From contig JAFANO010000309.1 of NCBI GenBank assembly GCA_019232645.1, forward strand, positions 1 to 8,619: a stretch of DNA of 8,619 nt, in the 5' to 3' direction. Made by a program: the position numbers and the translations under genes. Shown piece after piece: positions 1-6,921 of this stretch (the stretch's first letter is position 1; every line of letters starts with the position of its first letter). Source of the stretch: Planctomycetaceae bacterium. GTDB lineage: Bacteria > Planctomycetota > Planctomycetia > Isosphaerales > Isosphaeraceae. The notes under the pieces were generated by a model that saw only the letters and a list, made by a program, of their open reading frames with translations, did not search any database and had not been told where the DNA came from.

Positions 1-18
1 GACGGGCGAACGCGACTT

Positions 19-2016
19 ATGAACCAGTTCGGATTGGTCCGCATCACCTGCGCCTCGACGACGACCGTGGTGGCGAACCCCGAGGCCAACGCGGAGGCGG
101 TCATCGGCCTCCTGGCCGAGGTGCCGGACAGCGACGTCGTGCTCTTCCCCGAGCTGGGGATCACGGCCTACACCTGCGCGGACCTGTTCGGCCAGGCCGA
201 GTTGCTGGAGGCGGGGCTCCGGGAGACCTGCCGGATCGCCGAGGCCACGCGAGGGCGTGCGCAACTGGTCGTGGTCGGGCTCCCGGTCGCGGTCGGCAAC
301 AGCCTGTATAACTGCGGCGTGGCGATCGCGGAGGGGCAGGTCCTCGGGATCATCCCCAAGCAATTCATCCCGAATTACAAGGAGTTCTATGAGAGCCGCT
401 GGTTCAGCTCGGCCAACGGGCGAGAGCCCCGGGAGATCGACTTCGGCGGCCGGCTCGTCCCGTTCGGGATTGATCTGTTGTTCCAGGCCAGCGGCGGGGT
501 CGTGGTGGGGGTCGAGGTCTGCGAGGACCTCTGGATGCCGATCCCGCCGAGCTCGGTCCAGGCGATCGCCGGGGCCAACATCCTGCTCAACCTCTCGGCG
601 AGCAACGAGACCATCGGCAAGAGTACCTACCGGACCGACCTCGTGGTCGGCCAGTCCGGCCGGTGTATCGCCGCGTATGCCTATGCCAGCTCGGGGCCGT
701 CGGAATCGACGACCGACCTGGTCTTCGGGGGGCATTGCCTGATCGCCGAGAACGGCCGGCTGCTGAAGCAGTCGAGCCGGGTCGGCGACGGCGGCGCGAT
801 CGTCCGGGGGACCTACTTCATCACGCAGGACGTCGACGTCCAACGGCTCCAGGCGGAGCGCCGCTCGACCACGAGCTTCGACGACGTCGTGAAGTACCTC
901 TCGCCCTGCCGCACGATCGCTTTCCGCCTCCGGGAGGAGATGGGCGGGCTGGAGCGTGAAGTGGTGAGCGCGCCGTTCGTGCCGAGGGCCGACGCCGAGC
1001 GGCATCGCCGTTGCGCCGAGATCTTCGGCATCCAGTGCGCGGGGCTGGCCAAGCGGATCGAGCGACTCCCGTCCGGCACCTCCTTGAACATCGGCATCTC
1101 GGGCGGCCTGGATTCCACGCTGGCGCTGCTGGTGACGGTCAAGACGTGCGACCTGCTCGACATCGACCGCCGCCGGATCTCCGGGCTGACGATGCCCGGG
1201 TTCGGGACCACGCAGAAGACCCGGACCAACGCACTCGACCTGATGGGACACCTCGGCGTCTCCAGCGCGACCATCGACATCTGCCAGCTCGCGCTCGACA
1301 CGTTCAAGGCGATGGGCCACGCGCCGTTCGGGATCGAATGCCGCGCGATGGACGTCGAGGCGTTCAAGGCGGCGCTGGCGAGGGTGCCGACCGAGCGGCG
1401 CTGTGACCTGACCTTCGAGAACGTGCAGGCCCGGTTGCGGACGTTCCTGCTCATGTCGCGCGGCTTCGTCGTCGGCACCGGCGACCTGTCGGAGCTGGCG
1501 CTGGGATGGTGCACCTATAATGGTGATCACATGAGCATGTACAACCCGAACTGCTCGATCCCCAAGACGCTCGTCAAGTTCCTCGTCGAGTACGTGGCGA
1601 AGAACGAGTTCGGGGAGGGGCCGGTGCGGGAGACGCTGATGTCGATCGTCGGCACGACGATCTCTCCCGAGTTGCTGCCGGCGACTGCGGATGGGGAGAT
1701 CGAGCAATCGACCGAGGTGGTCCTCGGCCCCTACGAGCTGCACGACTTCTTCCTGTTCCACGCGATCCGCCTGGGCTACTCCCCCGAGAAGATCCTCTTC
1801 CTGAGCGAGCACGCCGAATTCGCGCAACCCTACCCCAGGCAGAAGGTCGAGCGGACGCTCCGGACTTTCTACCAGCGGTTCTTCAGCCAGCAATTCAAGC
1901 GTTCGTGCGTGCCGGACGGCCCCAAGGTCGGGACGGTCAGCCTCTCGCCCCGGGGGGACTGGAGGATGCCCAGCGATGCCGACCCGATCATCTGGCTCGA
2001 AGGGAGGGCCCCGTGA
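19..2016 (+). CDS. nadE: Glutamine-dependent NAD+ synthetase
   Basis: This enzyme makes NAD+ from deamido-NAD+, ATP and glutamine, the last step of NAD synthesis in the cytoplasm. Residues 1 to about 290 form a nitrilase-type glutaminase domain. Its catalytic triad is visible as Glu45 (FPELGITAY), Lys114 (IIPKQF) and Cys168 (VEVCEDLW), with spacing close to the Mycobacterium tuberculosis enzyme (Glu52, Lys121, Cys176, from memory). Residues from about 325 form the synthetase domain, with the ATP-pyrophosphatase P-loop SGGLDST at 361-367. The conserved stretch GTGDLSELALGWCTY at 486-500 is followed by DHMSMYNPN. At 665 residues it has the usual length of the two-domain bacterial form, so ammonia is probably channelled between sites. 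The ATG at 19 gives a typical family N-terminus (MNQFGLVRITCAS). Only 18 bases precede it and no clear Shine-Dalgarno is visible there, so promoter and operon partners lie outside the window. The gene is convergent with its right neighbour. Confidence 0.96.
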   Translation: MNQFGLVRITCASTTTVVANPEANAEAVIGLLAEVPDSDVVLFPELGITAYTCADLFGQAELLEAGLRETCRIAEATRGRAQLVVVGLPVAVGNSLYNCGVAIAEGQVLGIIPKQFIPNYKEFYESRWFSSANGREPREIDFGGRLVPFGIDLLFQASGGVVVGVEVCEDLWMPIPPSSVQAIAGANILLNLSASNETIGKSTYRTDLVVGQSGRCIAAYAYASSGPSESTTDLVFGGHCLIAENGRLLKQSSRVGDGGAIVRGTYFITQDVDVQRLQAERRSTTSFDDVVKYLSPCRTIAFRLREEMGGLEREVVSAPFVPRADAERHRRCAEIFGIQCAGLAKRIERLPSGTSLNIGISGGLDSTLALLVTVKTCDLLDIDRRRISGLTMPGFGTTQKTRTNALDLMGHLGVSSATIDICQLALDTFKAMGHAPFGIECRAMDVEAFKAALARVPTERRCDLTFENVQARLRTFLLMSRGFVVGTGDLSELALGWCTYNGDHMSMYNPNCSIPKTLVKFLVEYVAKNEFGEGPVRETLMSIVGTTISPELLPATADGEIEQSTEVVLGPYELHDFFLFHAIRLGYSPEKILFLSEHAEFAQPYPRQKVERTLRTFYQRFFSQQFKRSCVPDGPKVGTVSLSPRGDWRMPSDADPIIWLEGRAP

Positions 2017-2061
2017 CTGACTGAAGAGCGAAGCTGGGGATGGTGTTCCGGTTGCGAGGGA

Positions 2062-2076
2062 GATCCCGATGGGATC
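2062..2076. terminator. Short hairpin between convergent genes, possible terminator
   Basis: GATCCC, a GAT loop and GGGATC form a perfect 6-bp stem in the 66-bp gap between two convergent stop codons. There is no T-run on either strand, so it is at best a weak, factor-assisted or bidirectional end signal. Confidence 0.25.
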
Positions 2077-2082
2077 ATCGAG

Positions 2083-2892
2083 TCAGGAGGCGCCGGGATT
2101 CTCGAGCTTCTTCCGTTCGGCGGCGAGGGCGGCCTCGGCATCGTCGGCGGCTTTCTGGAAGATCGCGACCTCGGGGATGGGGATCAGACCGCGCCGGGAG
2201 CGTTCCAGCGCGATCGTCAGGCGGTTCCGTGCGCCCTCGGCGACGATCTCGAAATAGCGGACCCGGGCCTTGAGATGCTCGGCCTTCAGCCGTTCGTATT
2301 CGGCGGGGTCGGATGGCTTCTCGCCCTTGCGGGCGGCGAGCTCCATCCGGACCCGCGTCTGCCGCGACTGGTTCAGCGCGGCTTTCGCCAGGGCCGAGTT
2401 GTAGGCCAGCTCGGCATCGTCGAGCTGCTGGCGGGATACTGCAAGGCGCCGGTACTGGGAGCGGACCTGCTTGAGGGTGACGCCGCGATCATCGACCTCC
2501 AGCCGAGCGATCGCCTCCTGCTTCTTGAGCCAGTCGAGCAGGAGGTCGTACGCCTTGGACTCGTCGAGGGGCACGACGCGGCCCAACACGTCGCGCTCGT
2601 ACTCCTTCAGGGCACGGTAGGCGCGCGCTTCGGCCTCGCGCGCCTCTTCGTGGTGCAGCGCGGCGAGGCCGCGCTCGAGGTCCGATCGGCTGACCAGCCC
2701 GCGCCGCGCCAGACGCTGGGTCGAGCCGAGCTGACCCCGCTTGAGCAGGACCGTGTCGTGCAACCGCTGGATCTCGCGGTCGAGGTCGTCGATCTCCATG
2801 CTCCGGTGCGCGACCAGGGGGAACTGGGCCGGGTCGGGAGGGGGCTGGGGCTGGGCCAGCAGCGAGAGCGCGGTGATCAGAGCCGTGGGCAT
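2083..2892 (-). CDS. Exported coiled-coil protein of unknown function
   Basis: I do not recognise this family; no enzyme motif is visible. The 269-residue product starts with a short hydrophobic stretch (MPTALITALSLLAQ), probably a signal peptide, followed by a proline-rich spacer (QPQPPPDP). The rest is almost entirely charged, Ala/Leu/Glu/Arg-rich helix with heptad-like spacing, at about 32-105, 110-185 and 195-265. Two places share the pattern RRGL(V/I)(S/P)xx(D/E)(L/V), at 63-72 and 233-242. The pattern recalls hairpin turns in TolC or HlyD-type adaptor coiled coils, so an envelope or periplasmic scaffold is plausible but unproven. The ATG at 2892 was chosen over the one at 2958 because it places the hydrophobic segment first and has GAGGG about 10 nt upstream; the longer form would begin with a charged, non-signal leader. 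The gene lies 76 bp downstream of the M29 peptidase on the same strand with no obvious promoter between, so co-transcription is likely. Confidence 0.8.
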   Translation of the reverse strand: MPTALITALSLLAQPQPPPDPAQFPLVAHRSMEIDDLDREIQRLHDTVLLKRGQLGSTQRLARRGLVSRSDLERGLAALHHEEAREAEARAYRALKEYERDVLGRVVPLDESKAYDLLLDWLKKQEAIARLEVDDRGVTLKQVRSQYRRLAVSRQQLDDAELAYNSALAKAALNQSRQTRVRMELAARKGEKPSDPAEYERLKAEHLKARVRYFEIVAEGARNRLTIALERSRRGLIPIPEVAIFQKAADDAEAALAAERKKLENPGAS

Positions 2893-2968
2893 GGCGCGAT
2901 TTCCCTCGATCTCAGCCGTCTTCGTCGACGGATCCTCCGTCCCCCTCTCATCCTCCAAGGGATTCCGA

Positions 2969-4084
2969 TCATTCCGGGTCGAGCGCCTTCAGGTCCTCGG
3001 GGACGAACCAACCATCGACGCGGATCGGGACGTCGTCGAAGGCGATGGAACCGCCGCCGGTCTCGGGACGCTGGATCTGGACGAGGTCCCAGTGGATCTT
3101 GGAACGGTTGCCGTTGTCGGCCTCGTCGTAGGCGTTGCCGGGGGTCAGGTGGAAACTGCCGGCGATCTTCTCGTCGAAGAGGATATCGCGCATCGGGTTC
3201 AGGATGCGCGGGTTGCAGCCGATCGACCACTCGCCGACGTACGAGGCGCCTTCGTCGGTCTCGAGGATCCGGCGGAGCTTCATGACATCGCCCCCGGTGC
3301 AGTCGGCGGCGACGATCCGGCCGTCGCGGAACTCGAGCCGGATGCCGTCGAAGGACGTGCCCTGATAGATGGTCGGGGTGTTGAACCGGACGTGCCCGTT
3401 GATCGAGTCGCGCACCGGTGCGGTGAAGACCTCACCGTCGGGGATGTTCATCTCGCCCGAGCAGGGGATGACGGGGATCCCCTCGATCGAGAAACGGAGG
3501 TCGGTCTCGGGGCCGGTGATGTGGACGATCCGTGCCGCGGTCATCCGTTCGACCAGCGGCCGGAGCGCCCGGGAGAACCGGGCGTAGTCGAGGGTGCAGA
3601 CGTCGAAGTAGAAGTCCTCGAACGCCTCGGTGCTCAACCCGGCCTGTTGCGCCATGCTCGCGTTGGGCAGCCGGAGGACGCACCACTTCGTCCGCTTGAT
3701 CCGCCGGTCGAAGTGGACGGGCTTGAGGAAGTAGGTGTTGTAGAGGTTCATCTTCTCGCCCGGGACGTCGGCCATCTCGTTGATGTTCCGGGCCCCTCGC
3801 AGGGCGATGTAGGCCTGGACCCGCTCCATCCGATGGAGCTCGACGCCGCCCCAGGCCCGCATCTGCTCCTCTGAGCCGCTCTTGATCAGCTCGCGGACGA
3901 TGCGGGTATCCTTGATCTCGACCAGCGGGTACGCGCGCTTCCTCGCGGCCTTCTGGACCAGGAGCCGGGGCAGGATGGTGTCTTCCAGGTCGAAGCATTC
4001 GACCAGCAGCGTCTCCCCCGCGTCGAGACGCGTCGCATGGTTGATCAGGATGTCGGCGAGGGCCTCCCAGCGCGGGTCGGGCAT
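2969..4084 (-). CDS. M29-family metallo-aminopeptidase
   Basis: The product is a cytoplasmic metal-dependent aminopeptidase of the AmpS/AmpT/PepS type (thermophilic metalloprotease, M29), removing N-terminal residues from peptides. Residues expected to bind the two metals and act in catalysis are visible: Glu218 in PDGEVFTAP, Glu285 in YVGEW, His312 in SFHLTPGNAY, Tyr319, and His331 with Asp333 in SKIHWDLV. Their order and local spacing match the Staphylococcus aureus AmpS set (Glu253, Glu319, His348, Tyr355, His381, Asp383, from memory). At 371 residues it is shorter than classical members (about 410), partly because the last two His sites are 19 residues apart instead of about 33. The ATG at 4084 has GGGAGGT 9 nt upstream and gives the normal family start (MPDPRWEALADIL). 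An ATG 57 bases earlier would add an unlikely leader. A promoter lies upstream at 4178-4205. The coiled-coil gene follows 76 bp downstream. Confidence 0.92.
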   Translation of the reverse strand: MPDPRWEALADILINHATRLDAGETLLVECFDLEDTILPRLLVQKAARKRAYPLVEIKDTRIVRELIKSGSEEQMRAWGGVELHRMERVQAYIALRGARNINEMADVPGEKMNLYNTYFLKPVHFDRRIKRTKWCVLRLPNASMAQQAGLSTEAFEDFYFDVCTLDYARFSRALRPLVERMTAARIVHITGPETDLRFSIEGIPVIPCSGEMNIPDGEVFTAPVRDSINGHVRFNTPTIYQGTSFDGIRLEFRDGRIVAADCTGGDVMKLRRILETDEGASYVGEWSIGCNPRILNPMRDILFDEKIAGSFHLTPGNAYDEADNGNRSKIHWDLVQIQRPETGGGSIAFDDVPIRVDGWFVPEDLKALDPE

Positions 4085-4177
4085 GAGGTGCGGACCTCCC
4101 TGGATGTCTCGAAGGGCGGGGCTTGCGGGCGGGACCACCAATCTTTAGGTTGGCCCAGCTTCGTCGGGCTTTGCTCT

Positions 4178-4205
4178 ATTGTAAAATGACGCGCCGGGGT
4201 TGCAA
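4178..4205 (-). promoter_or_regulatory. Sigma70-type promoter of the M29 gene
   Basis: On the minus strand, TTGCAA (4200-4205) and TACAAT (4178-4183) are separated by 16 bp. This makes a -35 with 4 of 6 and a -10 with 5 of 6 consensus bases, in an AT-rich patch of otherwise GC-rich DNA. The start point would fall near 4171, giving a leader of about 87 nt before the peptidase ATG. It probably drives both the peptidase and the coiled-coil gene. Confidence 0.6.
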
Positions 4206-4238
4206 TGAGCTTACTGGGAAGGATTTCGAAGGAGTTAT

Positions 4239-4272
4239 GGGCCTGCCGAACGATTCCGCGATCGGCAGGCCC
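4239..4272 (-). terminator. Strong hairpin downstream of the secretin-like gene
   Basis: GGGCCTGCCGA (4239-4249) and TCGGCAGGCCC (4262-4272) form a perfect 11-bp stem with a 12-nt loop. It begins about 25 nt past the stop codon of the minus-strand gene at 4297-5421 and lies before the M29 promoter. This is the right place for a transcription terminator insulating the two units. It lacks a following U-run, so it may instead stabilise the 3' end of the message. Confidence 0.55.
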
Positions 4273-4296
4273 GCATGAAGAACGTCCCAGTCTCGA

Positions 4297-5421
4297 TCAG
4301 CGGGGCTGGTCCGACCCGACCACCGCGCGGATCTCGATCAGCACACTGCTAGCGATGGGGATCCGTAGGGTCAATGGCTTGACCGCGGGGAGGATCCTGT
4401 CGTCGGTCCCGCCCTCGGGGAGATCGCACGCCTTGTCATGACTCGCCTTGGTGGAACCCGGGTCGGTCGCCTTGGGGTCGCGTCGCGTCGGGACCTGGGG
4501 TGTGGCGCAGGGGTCGGAGGTGCCAGGCAGGGTCGCGGGCGGGACGTGATCGTCGGGCAGGGGGGGGAGTGGGACCGGCGTGCCGTCCTTGTTGATCCCT
4601 TGGGGTAGTGACCGGCTCGGCGTGGCCGGGACCGGCATCGGCAAGGGCGCAGCGACCTCGTCGTGCCTCGGGAGCGAGGAAGTGAAGGGGCGCGTGGGCC
4701 CCTCGTGGGCGGCGACCGGCTGGGCCTCCAGCAGCATGAGCCGCTCGTGGATGACCGCCTTGCCATCGGCGTCCGCCATGGTGTGGGCCCCGAGGCTGAC
4801 CAGGATCGCCCCGTCGCGGGGGATCAGCCATTCCCCCTCGATTCCGGCCTTGACGACCTCGGGGACGTCGATCTTGGGGTCGAGCTTCTGTTCGCCGGCC
4901 TTCGCGTCCTTGGGGGTCAAGAACTCGGTCAGCATCACCTGGTGGACCGCCGCGACCCGAGTCTCCTCGAGGAGCACCCAGGCGAGCACCCCCTGATCGA
5001 GCTTGCGGCCCGAGACGGTCATCTGGAAACCCTCGCCGACCTCCTCATAGTCGGGGGTGTAGGCGACTTGCACTGCGCGATCGGCCGGACCGTCGGCATG
5101 CCGGGTCAGGTGGGTGGCGAGCTTTCGCGTCGAGCTTTGCGTGATGCGGGCCGCCGCCCTCTCGGGGGAGGAGACCCGAGGGGCCCTGACGACGGGGCTC
5201 GATCGGGCGACCAGCGCCTCGACCGTCTCGCGGTCTGCCGTCCAGACCGTGGCGCCGCCTTGGCGGGTGACAGGCTGGAGCCGAGAGTAGAGCGACTCGC
5301 GCCAGCCGAGCCCCTTCATCTCGACGATCCGGAGATCGTACCGAATCAGCGGCGTGTCCGGCTTCGGAGCTCCCTCCGTTCCCAGCAGGACCCAGGCGAA
5401 GAGACCCAGCGCGATCTTCAT
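4297..5421 (-). CDS. Exported protein with a secretin-like domain and proline-rich tail
   Basis: The 374-residue product begins with a hydrophobic signal peptide (MKIALGLFAWVLLG). Residues about 24-75 look like a small alpha/beta domain (YDLRIVEMKGLGW). Residues about 76-235 resemble the C-terminal beta domain of type II/III secretins: an AP-(R/K)-V-like start (VVRAPRVSSPERAA, 77-90), a VGEGFQMTVSGRKL segment (128-141) recalling the secretin V-x-G-x-x-L strand, and PRDGAILVSLG (201-211) recalling the closing dG-x-x-V-x-x-G strand. About 240-330 is a proline/threonine-rich, probably disordered linker. The tail ends in a short predicted strand (TLRIPIASSVLIEIRAVV). It is far shorter than pore-forming secretins and has no visible N0/N1 domains, so an envelope role other than a full pore is likely. 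The secretin link rests on pattern only. The ATG at 5421 has GGAGGT 6 nt upstream and starts the signal peptide; the in-frame ATG at 5463 would add basic residues and lies downstream of the promoter. Confidence 0.82.
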   Translation of the reverse strand: MKIALGLFAWVLLGTEGAPKPDTPLIRYDLRIVEMKGLGWRESLYSRLQPVTRQGGATVWTADRETVEALVARSSPVVRAPRVSSPERAAARITQSSTRKLATHLTRHADGPADRAVQVAYTPDYEEVGEGFQMTVSGRKLDQGVLAWVLLEETRVAAVHQVMLTEFLTPKDAKAGEQKLDPKIDVPEVVKAGIEGEWLIPRDGAILVSLGAHTMADADGKAVIHERLMLLEAQPVAAHEGPTRPFTSSLPRHDEVAAPLPMPVPATPSRSLPQGINKDGTPVPLPPLPDDHVPPATLPGTSDPCATPQVPTRRDPKATDPGSTKASHDKACDLPEGGTDDRILPAVKPLTLRIPIASSVLIEIRAVVGSDQPR

Positions 5422-5479
5422 GCGACGACCTCCATTCCGTCGAAACACCCGTATAGGAACCACGACCGGTGGGCATCGA

Positions 5480-5499
5480 CGGGCGGAATCATACGCCCG
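5480..5499. promoter_or_regulatory. Inverted repeat around the -10 box, possible operator
   Basis: CGGGCG (5480-5485) and CGCCCG (5494-5499) flank GAATCATA, which contains the -10 box of the secretin-like gene. A dyad centred on a -10 is where a repressor would act. With 6-bp GC-rich arms in GC-rich DNA it could also be chance. Confidence 0.25.
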
Positions 5500-5516
5500 A
5501 CGCGATCTTGCGTCAA
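5488..5516 (-). promoter_or_regulatory. Sigma70-type promoter of the secretin-like gene
   Basis: On the minus strand, TTGACG (5511-5516) and TATGAT (5488-5493) are each 5 of 6 matches to consensus and are separated by exactly 17 bp. The start point would be near 5481, giving a leader of about 60 nt that ends in the GGAGGT ribosome binding site. This is the best promoter in the window. Confidence 0.75.
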
Positions 5517-5689
5517 CCGCGGTCGATCAGCACGAGGGCCGGATCCTGGGCATCGACGCCATCAGGAACTACCCGAGACCTCGCGCCGGCCCCGACGTCC
5601 CGGGCAGCAGCCAAGGTCCACCCTCACGGAAGGACGTCCTCCATTCCAGGGTGTTGATGATCATCGCCGCGAAGACGACAAGCCTTCAT

Positions 5690-5710
5690 CCCACCGCTCA
5701 AGCGTGTGGG
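5690..5710 (-). repeat. IS605-end-like hairpin, copy A
   Basis: This is a 21-nt imperfect palindrome. Read on the minus strand it has arm CCCAC, a bulged A, CGC, loop TTGA, then GCG and GTGGG. It matches copy B (7942-7962) at 20 of 21 positions in the opposite orientation, including the bulged base and differing only in the loop. Flanks also align, giving about 36 of 44 positions for 5682-5725 against the reverse complement of 7927-7970. On the minus strand it is preceded by GCCGAAAG and followed by ATGAAGG. From memory this context resembles the right end of IS200/IS605 elements or the 3' end of a TnpB omegaRNA. No transposase is nearby. REP-type palindromes are the alternative. Confidence 0.6.
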
Positions 5711-5735
5711 CTTTCGGCTCACTTTATTGTAACGG

Positions 5736-5773
5736 AGCAATTCCGAAACCAAATCACCGGTATGAGAATTGCT
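5736..5773. repeat. Inverted repeat in the AT-rich patch beside copy A
   Basis: AGCAATTC (5736-5743) and GAATTGCT (5766-5773) are perfect 8-bp arms separated by 22 nt. The pair lies 25 nt from hairpin A, on the side that would be upstream if copy A is transcribed on the minus strand, and inside the region that should control the metallopeptidase gene. It could be a second stem of a structured RNA or an operator; the sequence does not decide. Confidence 0.35.
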
Positions 5774-5857
5774 AAGTATTGTTCCGGACACGAGAGGTCC
5801 GCGACGAGATCGGCCACAGGGTCAGACTCCCATCTCTACTGAAAGGGTCCACGATTC

Positions 5858-6886
5858 ATGCCCGCGCCGGATCCCCACGAGCAGGGTCTTGACCCCTGGG
5901 CACTTCCGATCCGCGACCTGGGACTCGCGATCGCCGGCTCTCCTCTCGAGCCGATCCTGGAAGAGTTCAACGCCGAGCTCAGCCGCGTCGGGATCCATCG
6001 GGTCCGGCCCCGGTTCTATCTCTCGACCGAGTGGGGGGTCTGCGAGGGGACGGTCGCCATCGCGATCCCGTTCTACCTGGCGCGGCCCGACCTGATGGCC
6101 TTGCACGCCGACCGTATCGGTCACGTCGAAGGGGTCGGACGGGCCGACGTGCTCCGCTATCTCCGGCACGAGATGGGGCACGTCGTCAACTACGCCCACG
6201 AGCTCTTCAAGACGGACGAGTGGGTCGAGCTCTTCGGCTCGATGGACCAGCCCTACCGCGAGGAGTTTCGCGTGGAGCCGTTCAGCCGGCGCTTCGTCCG
6301 TCACCTGCCCGGCTGGTACGCGCAGAAGCATCCCGACGAGGACTGGTCGGAGACCTTCGCCGTCTGGATGACGCCCGGCATCGACTGGCACGCCGACTAC
6401 GTCGACGGGCCCGAGGCCCTGGCCAAGCTCCAGTACTGCGACCGGACCATGACCGCACTGGCCGACCGCGACCCGGTCGTCACCGCCGAGGCGCTCCACC
6501 AGGACGTGAGCGAGCTGGACTTCTCGGTCAGAGAGTTCTACCGGTCCCAGTCATTCGAGCCCGATCCCTTCCCGGCCGGCCTCGACGTCGCGCTCCGCTC
6601 GATCTTCGAGGATCTCGGCGGCCCCGAGGCCTCGCTAACCACCGCCCCGCGCAAGCTGACCTCGGGCCTGATCACCCGGCTCGAGCGCGACCTGGTGGCC
6701 GACGTCTACCGTTGGACCGGCCACGTCCCCGAACGGACCCGCCCCCTGCTCAAGCACCTCGCCGAGCGCGCCGAGCAGATGGCCCTGGTCTATCCCGAGC
6801 CGAACGAGACCGCCGCCGTCGTGGCCTTGACCACCCTCGTCACGACCGTCGCGATGAATCACGTCCTCCAACGGAACCCGGCATGA
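5858..6886 (+). CDS. Zinc metallopeptidase, PF15887-like
   Basis: The 342-residue protein carries the gluzincin-type motif HEMGH at 104-108, giving zinc ligands His104 and His108 and the catalytic base Glu105. A likely third ligand is Glu165 in the downstream helix EDWSETFAVW (161-170). The order HExxH, LFG, then an EDW(S/A)ETFA helix matches my recollection of the putative zinc-binding metallopeptidase family PF15887. The zinc-ribbon N-terminus found in many members is missing here. There is no signal peptide or membrane segment, so it is probably cytoplasmic; the substrate is unknown. The C-terminal part (about 240-342) is helical, with no motif I recognise. The ATG at 5858 has AAAGGG about 10 nt upstream and no in-frame ATG before it. 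It ends 35 bp from the stop of the convergent hydrolase gene. Confidence 0.85.
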   Translation: MPAPDPHEQGLDPWALPIRDLGLAIAGSPLEPILEEFNAELSRVGIHRVRPRFYLSTEWGVCEGTVAIAIPFYLARPDLMALHADRIGHVEGVGRADVLRYLRHEMGHVVNYAHELFKTDEWVELFGSMDQPYREEFRVEPFSRRFVRHLPGWYAQKHPDEDWSETFAVWMTPGIDWHADYVDGPEALAKLQYCDRTMTALADRDPVVTAEALHQDVSELDFSVREFYRSQSFEPDPFPAGLDVALRSIFEDLGGPEASLTTAPRKLTSGLITRLERDLVADVYRWTGHVPERTRPLLKHLAERAEQMALVYPEPNETAAVVALTTLVTTVAMNHVLQRNPA

Positions 6887-6921
6887 GCGGTTGTCTGGAA
6901 TGTGTATCAGATCCCGTCCCT

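Larger units (their letters stand above)
5422..5857. other. Divergent intergenic region of 436 bp
   Basis: No credible gene is present. The left part holds the promoter and leader of the secretin-like gene. The middle (about 5520-5680) shows only GC-rich low-grade inverted repeats, such as GGGCCGG at 5536-5542 with CCGGCCC at 5586-5592, separated by 43 nt. The right part holds hairpin copy A and then an unusually AT-rich stretch at 5720-5785. I find no convincing promoter for the plus-strand metallopeptidase, although its signals should lie in 5711-5857. Confidence 0.6.

Noticed and set aside
2927..2941. Hairpin GACGGA/TCCGTC between the M29 and coiled-coil genes, considered as a terminator
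   Set aside because: Only 6 bp, no T-run, and the gap and orientation fit co-transcription.
2741..3874. Plus-strand open frame of 377 codons opposite the M29 gene
   Set aside because: It is antisense to a gene with a complete M29 active site, is Asp/Val/Gly-rich like a complementary-frame artefact, and has no recognisable domain.
4150..4187. Possible fourth degenerate copy of the IS605-like end, sharing TTACAATA(A/G)AG with the region beside copy A
   Set aside because: Only about 10 of 11 bases match and the following hairpin has a 4-bp stem; the AT-rich match is explained by the M29 -10 box.
5726..5731. TACAAT on the minus strand just upstream of hairpin A, considered as a promoter for an RNA ending in A
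   Set aside because: No acceptable -35 at 15-18 bp, so a promoter cannot be supported.
4663..5775. Plus-strand open frame of 370 codons opposite the secretin-like gene
   Set aside because: The minus-strand frame has a signal peptide, ribosome binding site and near-consensus promoter; this frame has none.
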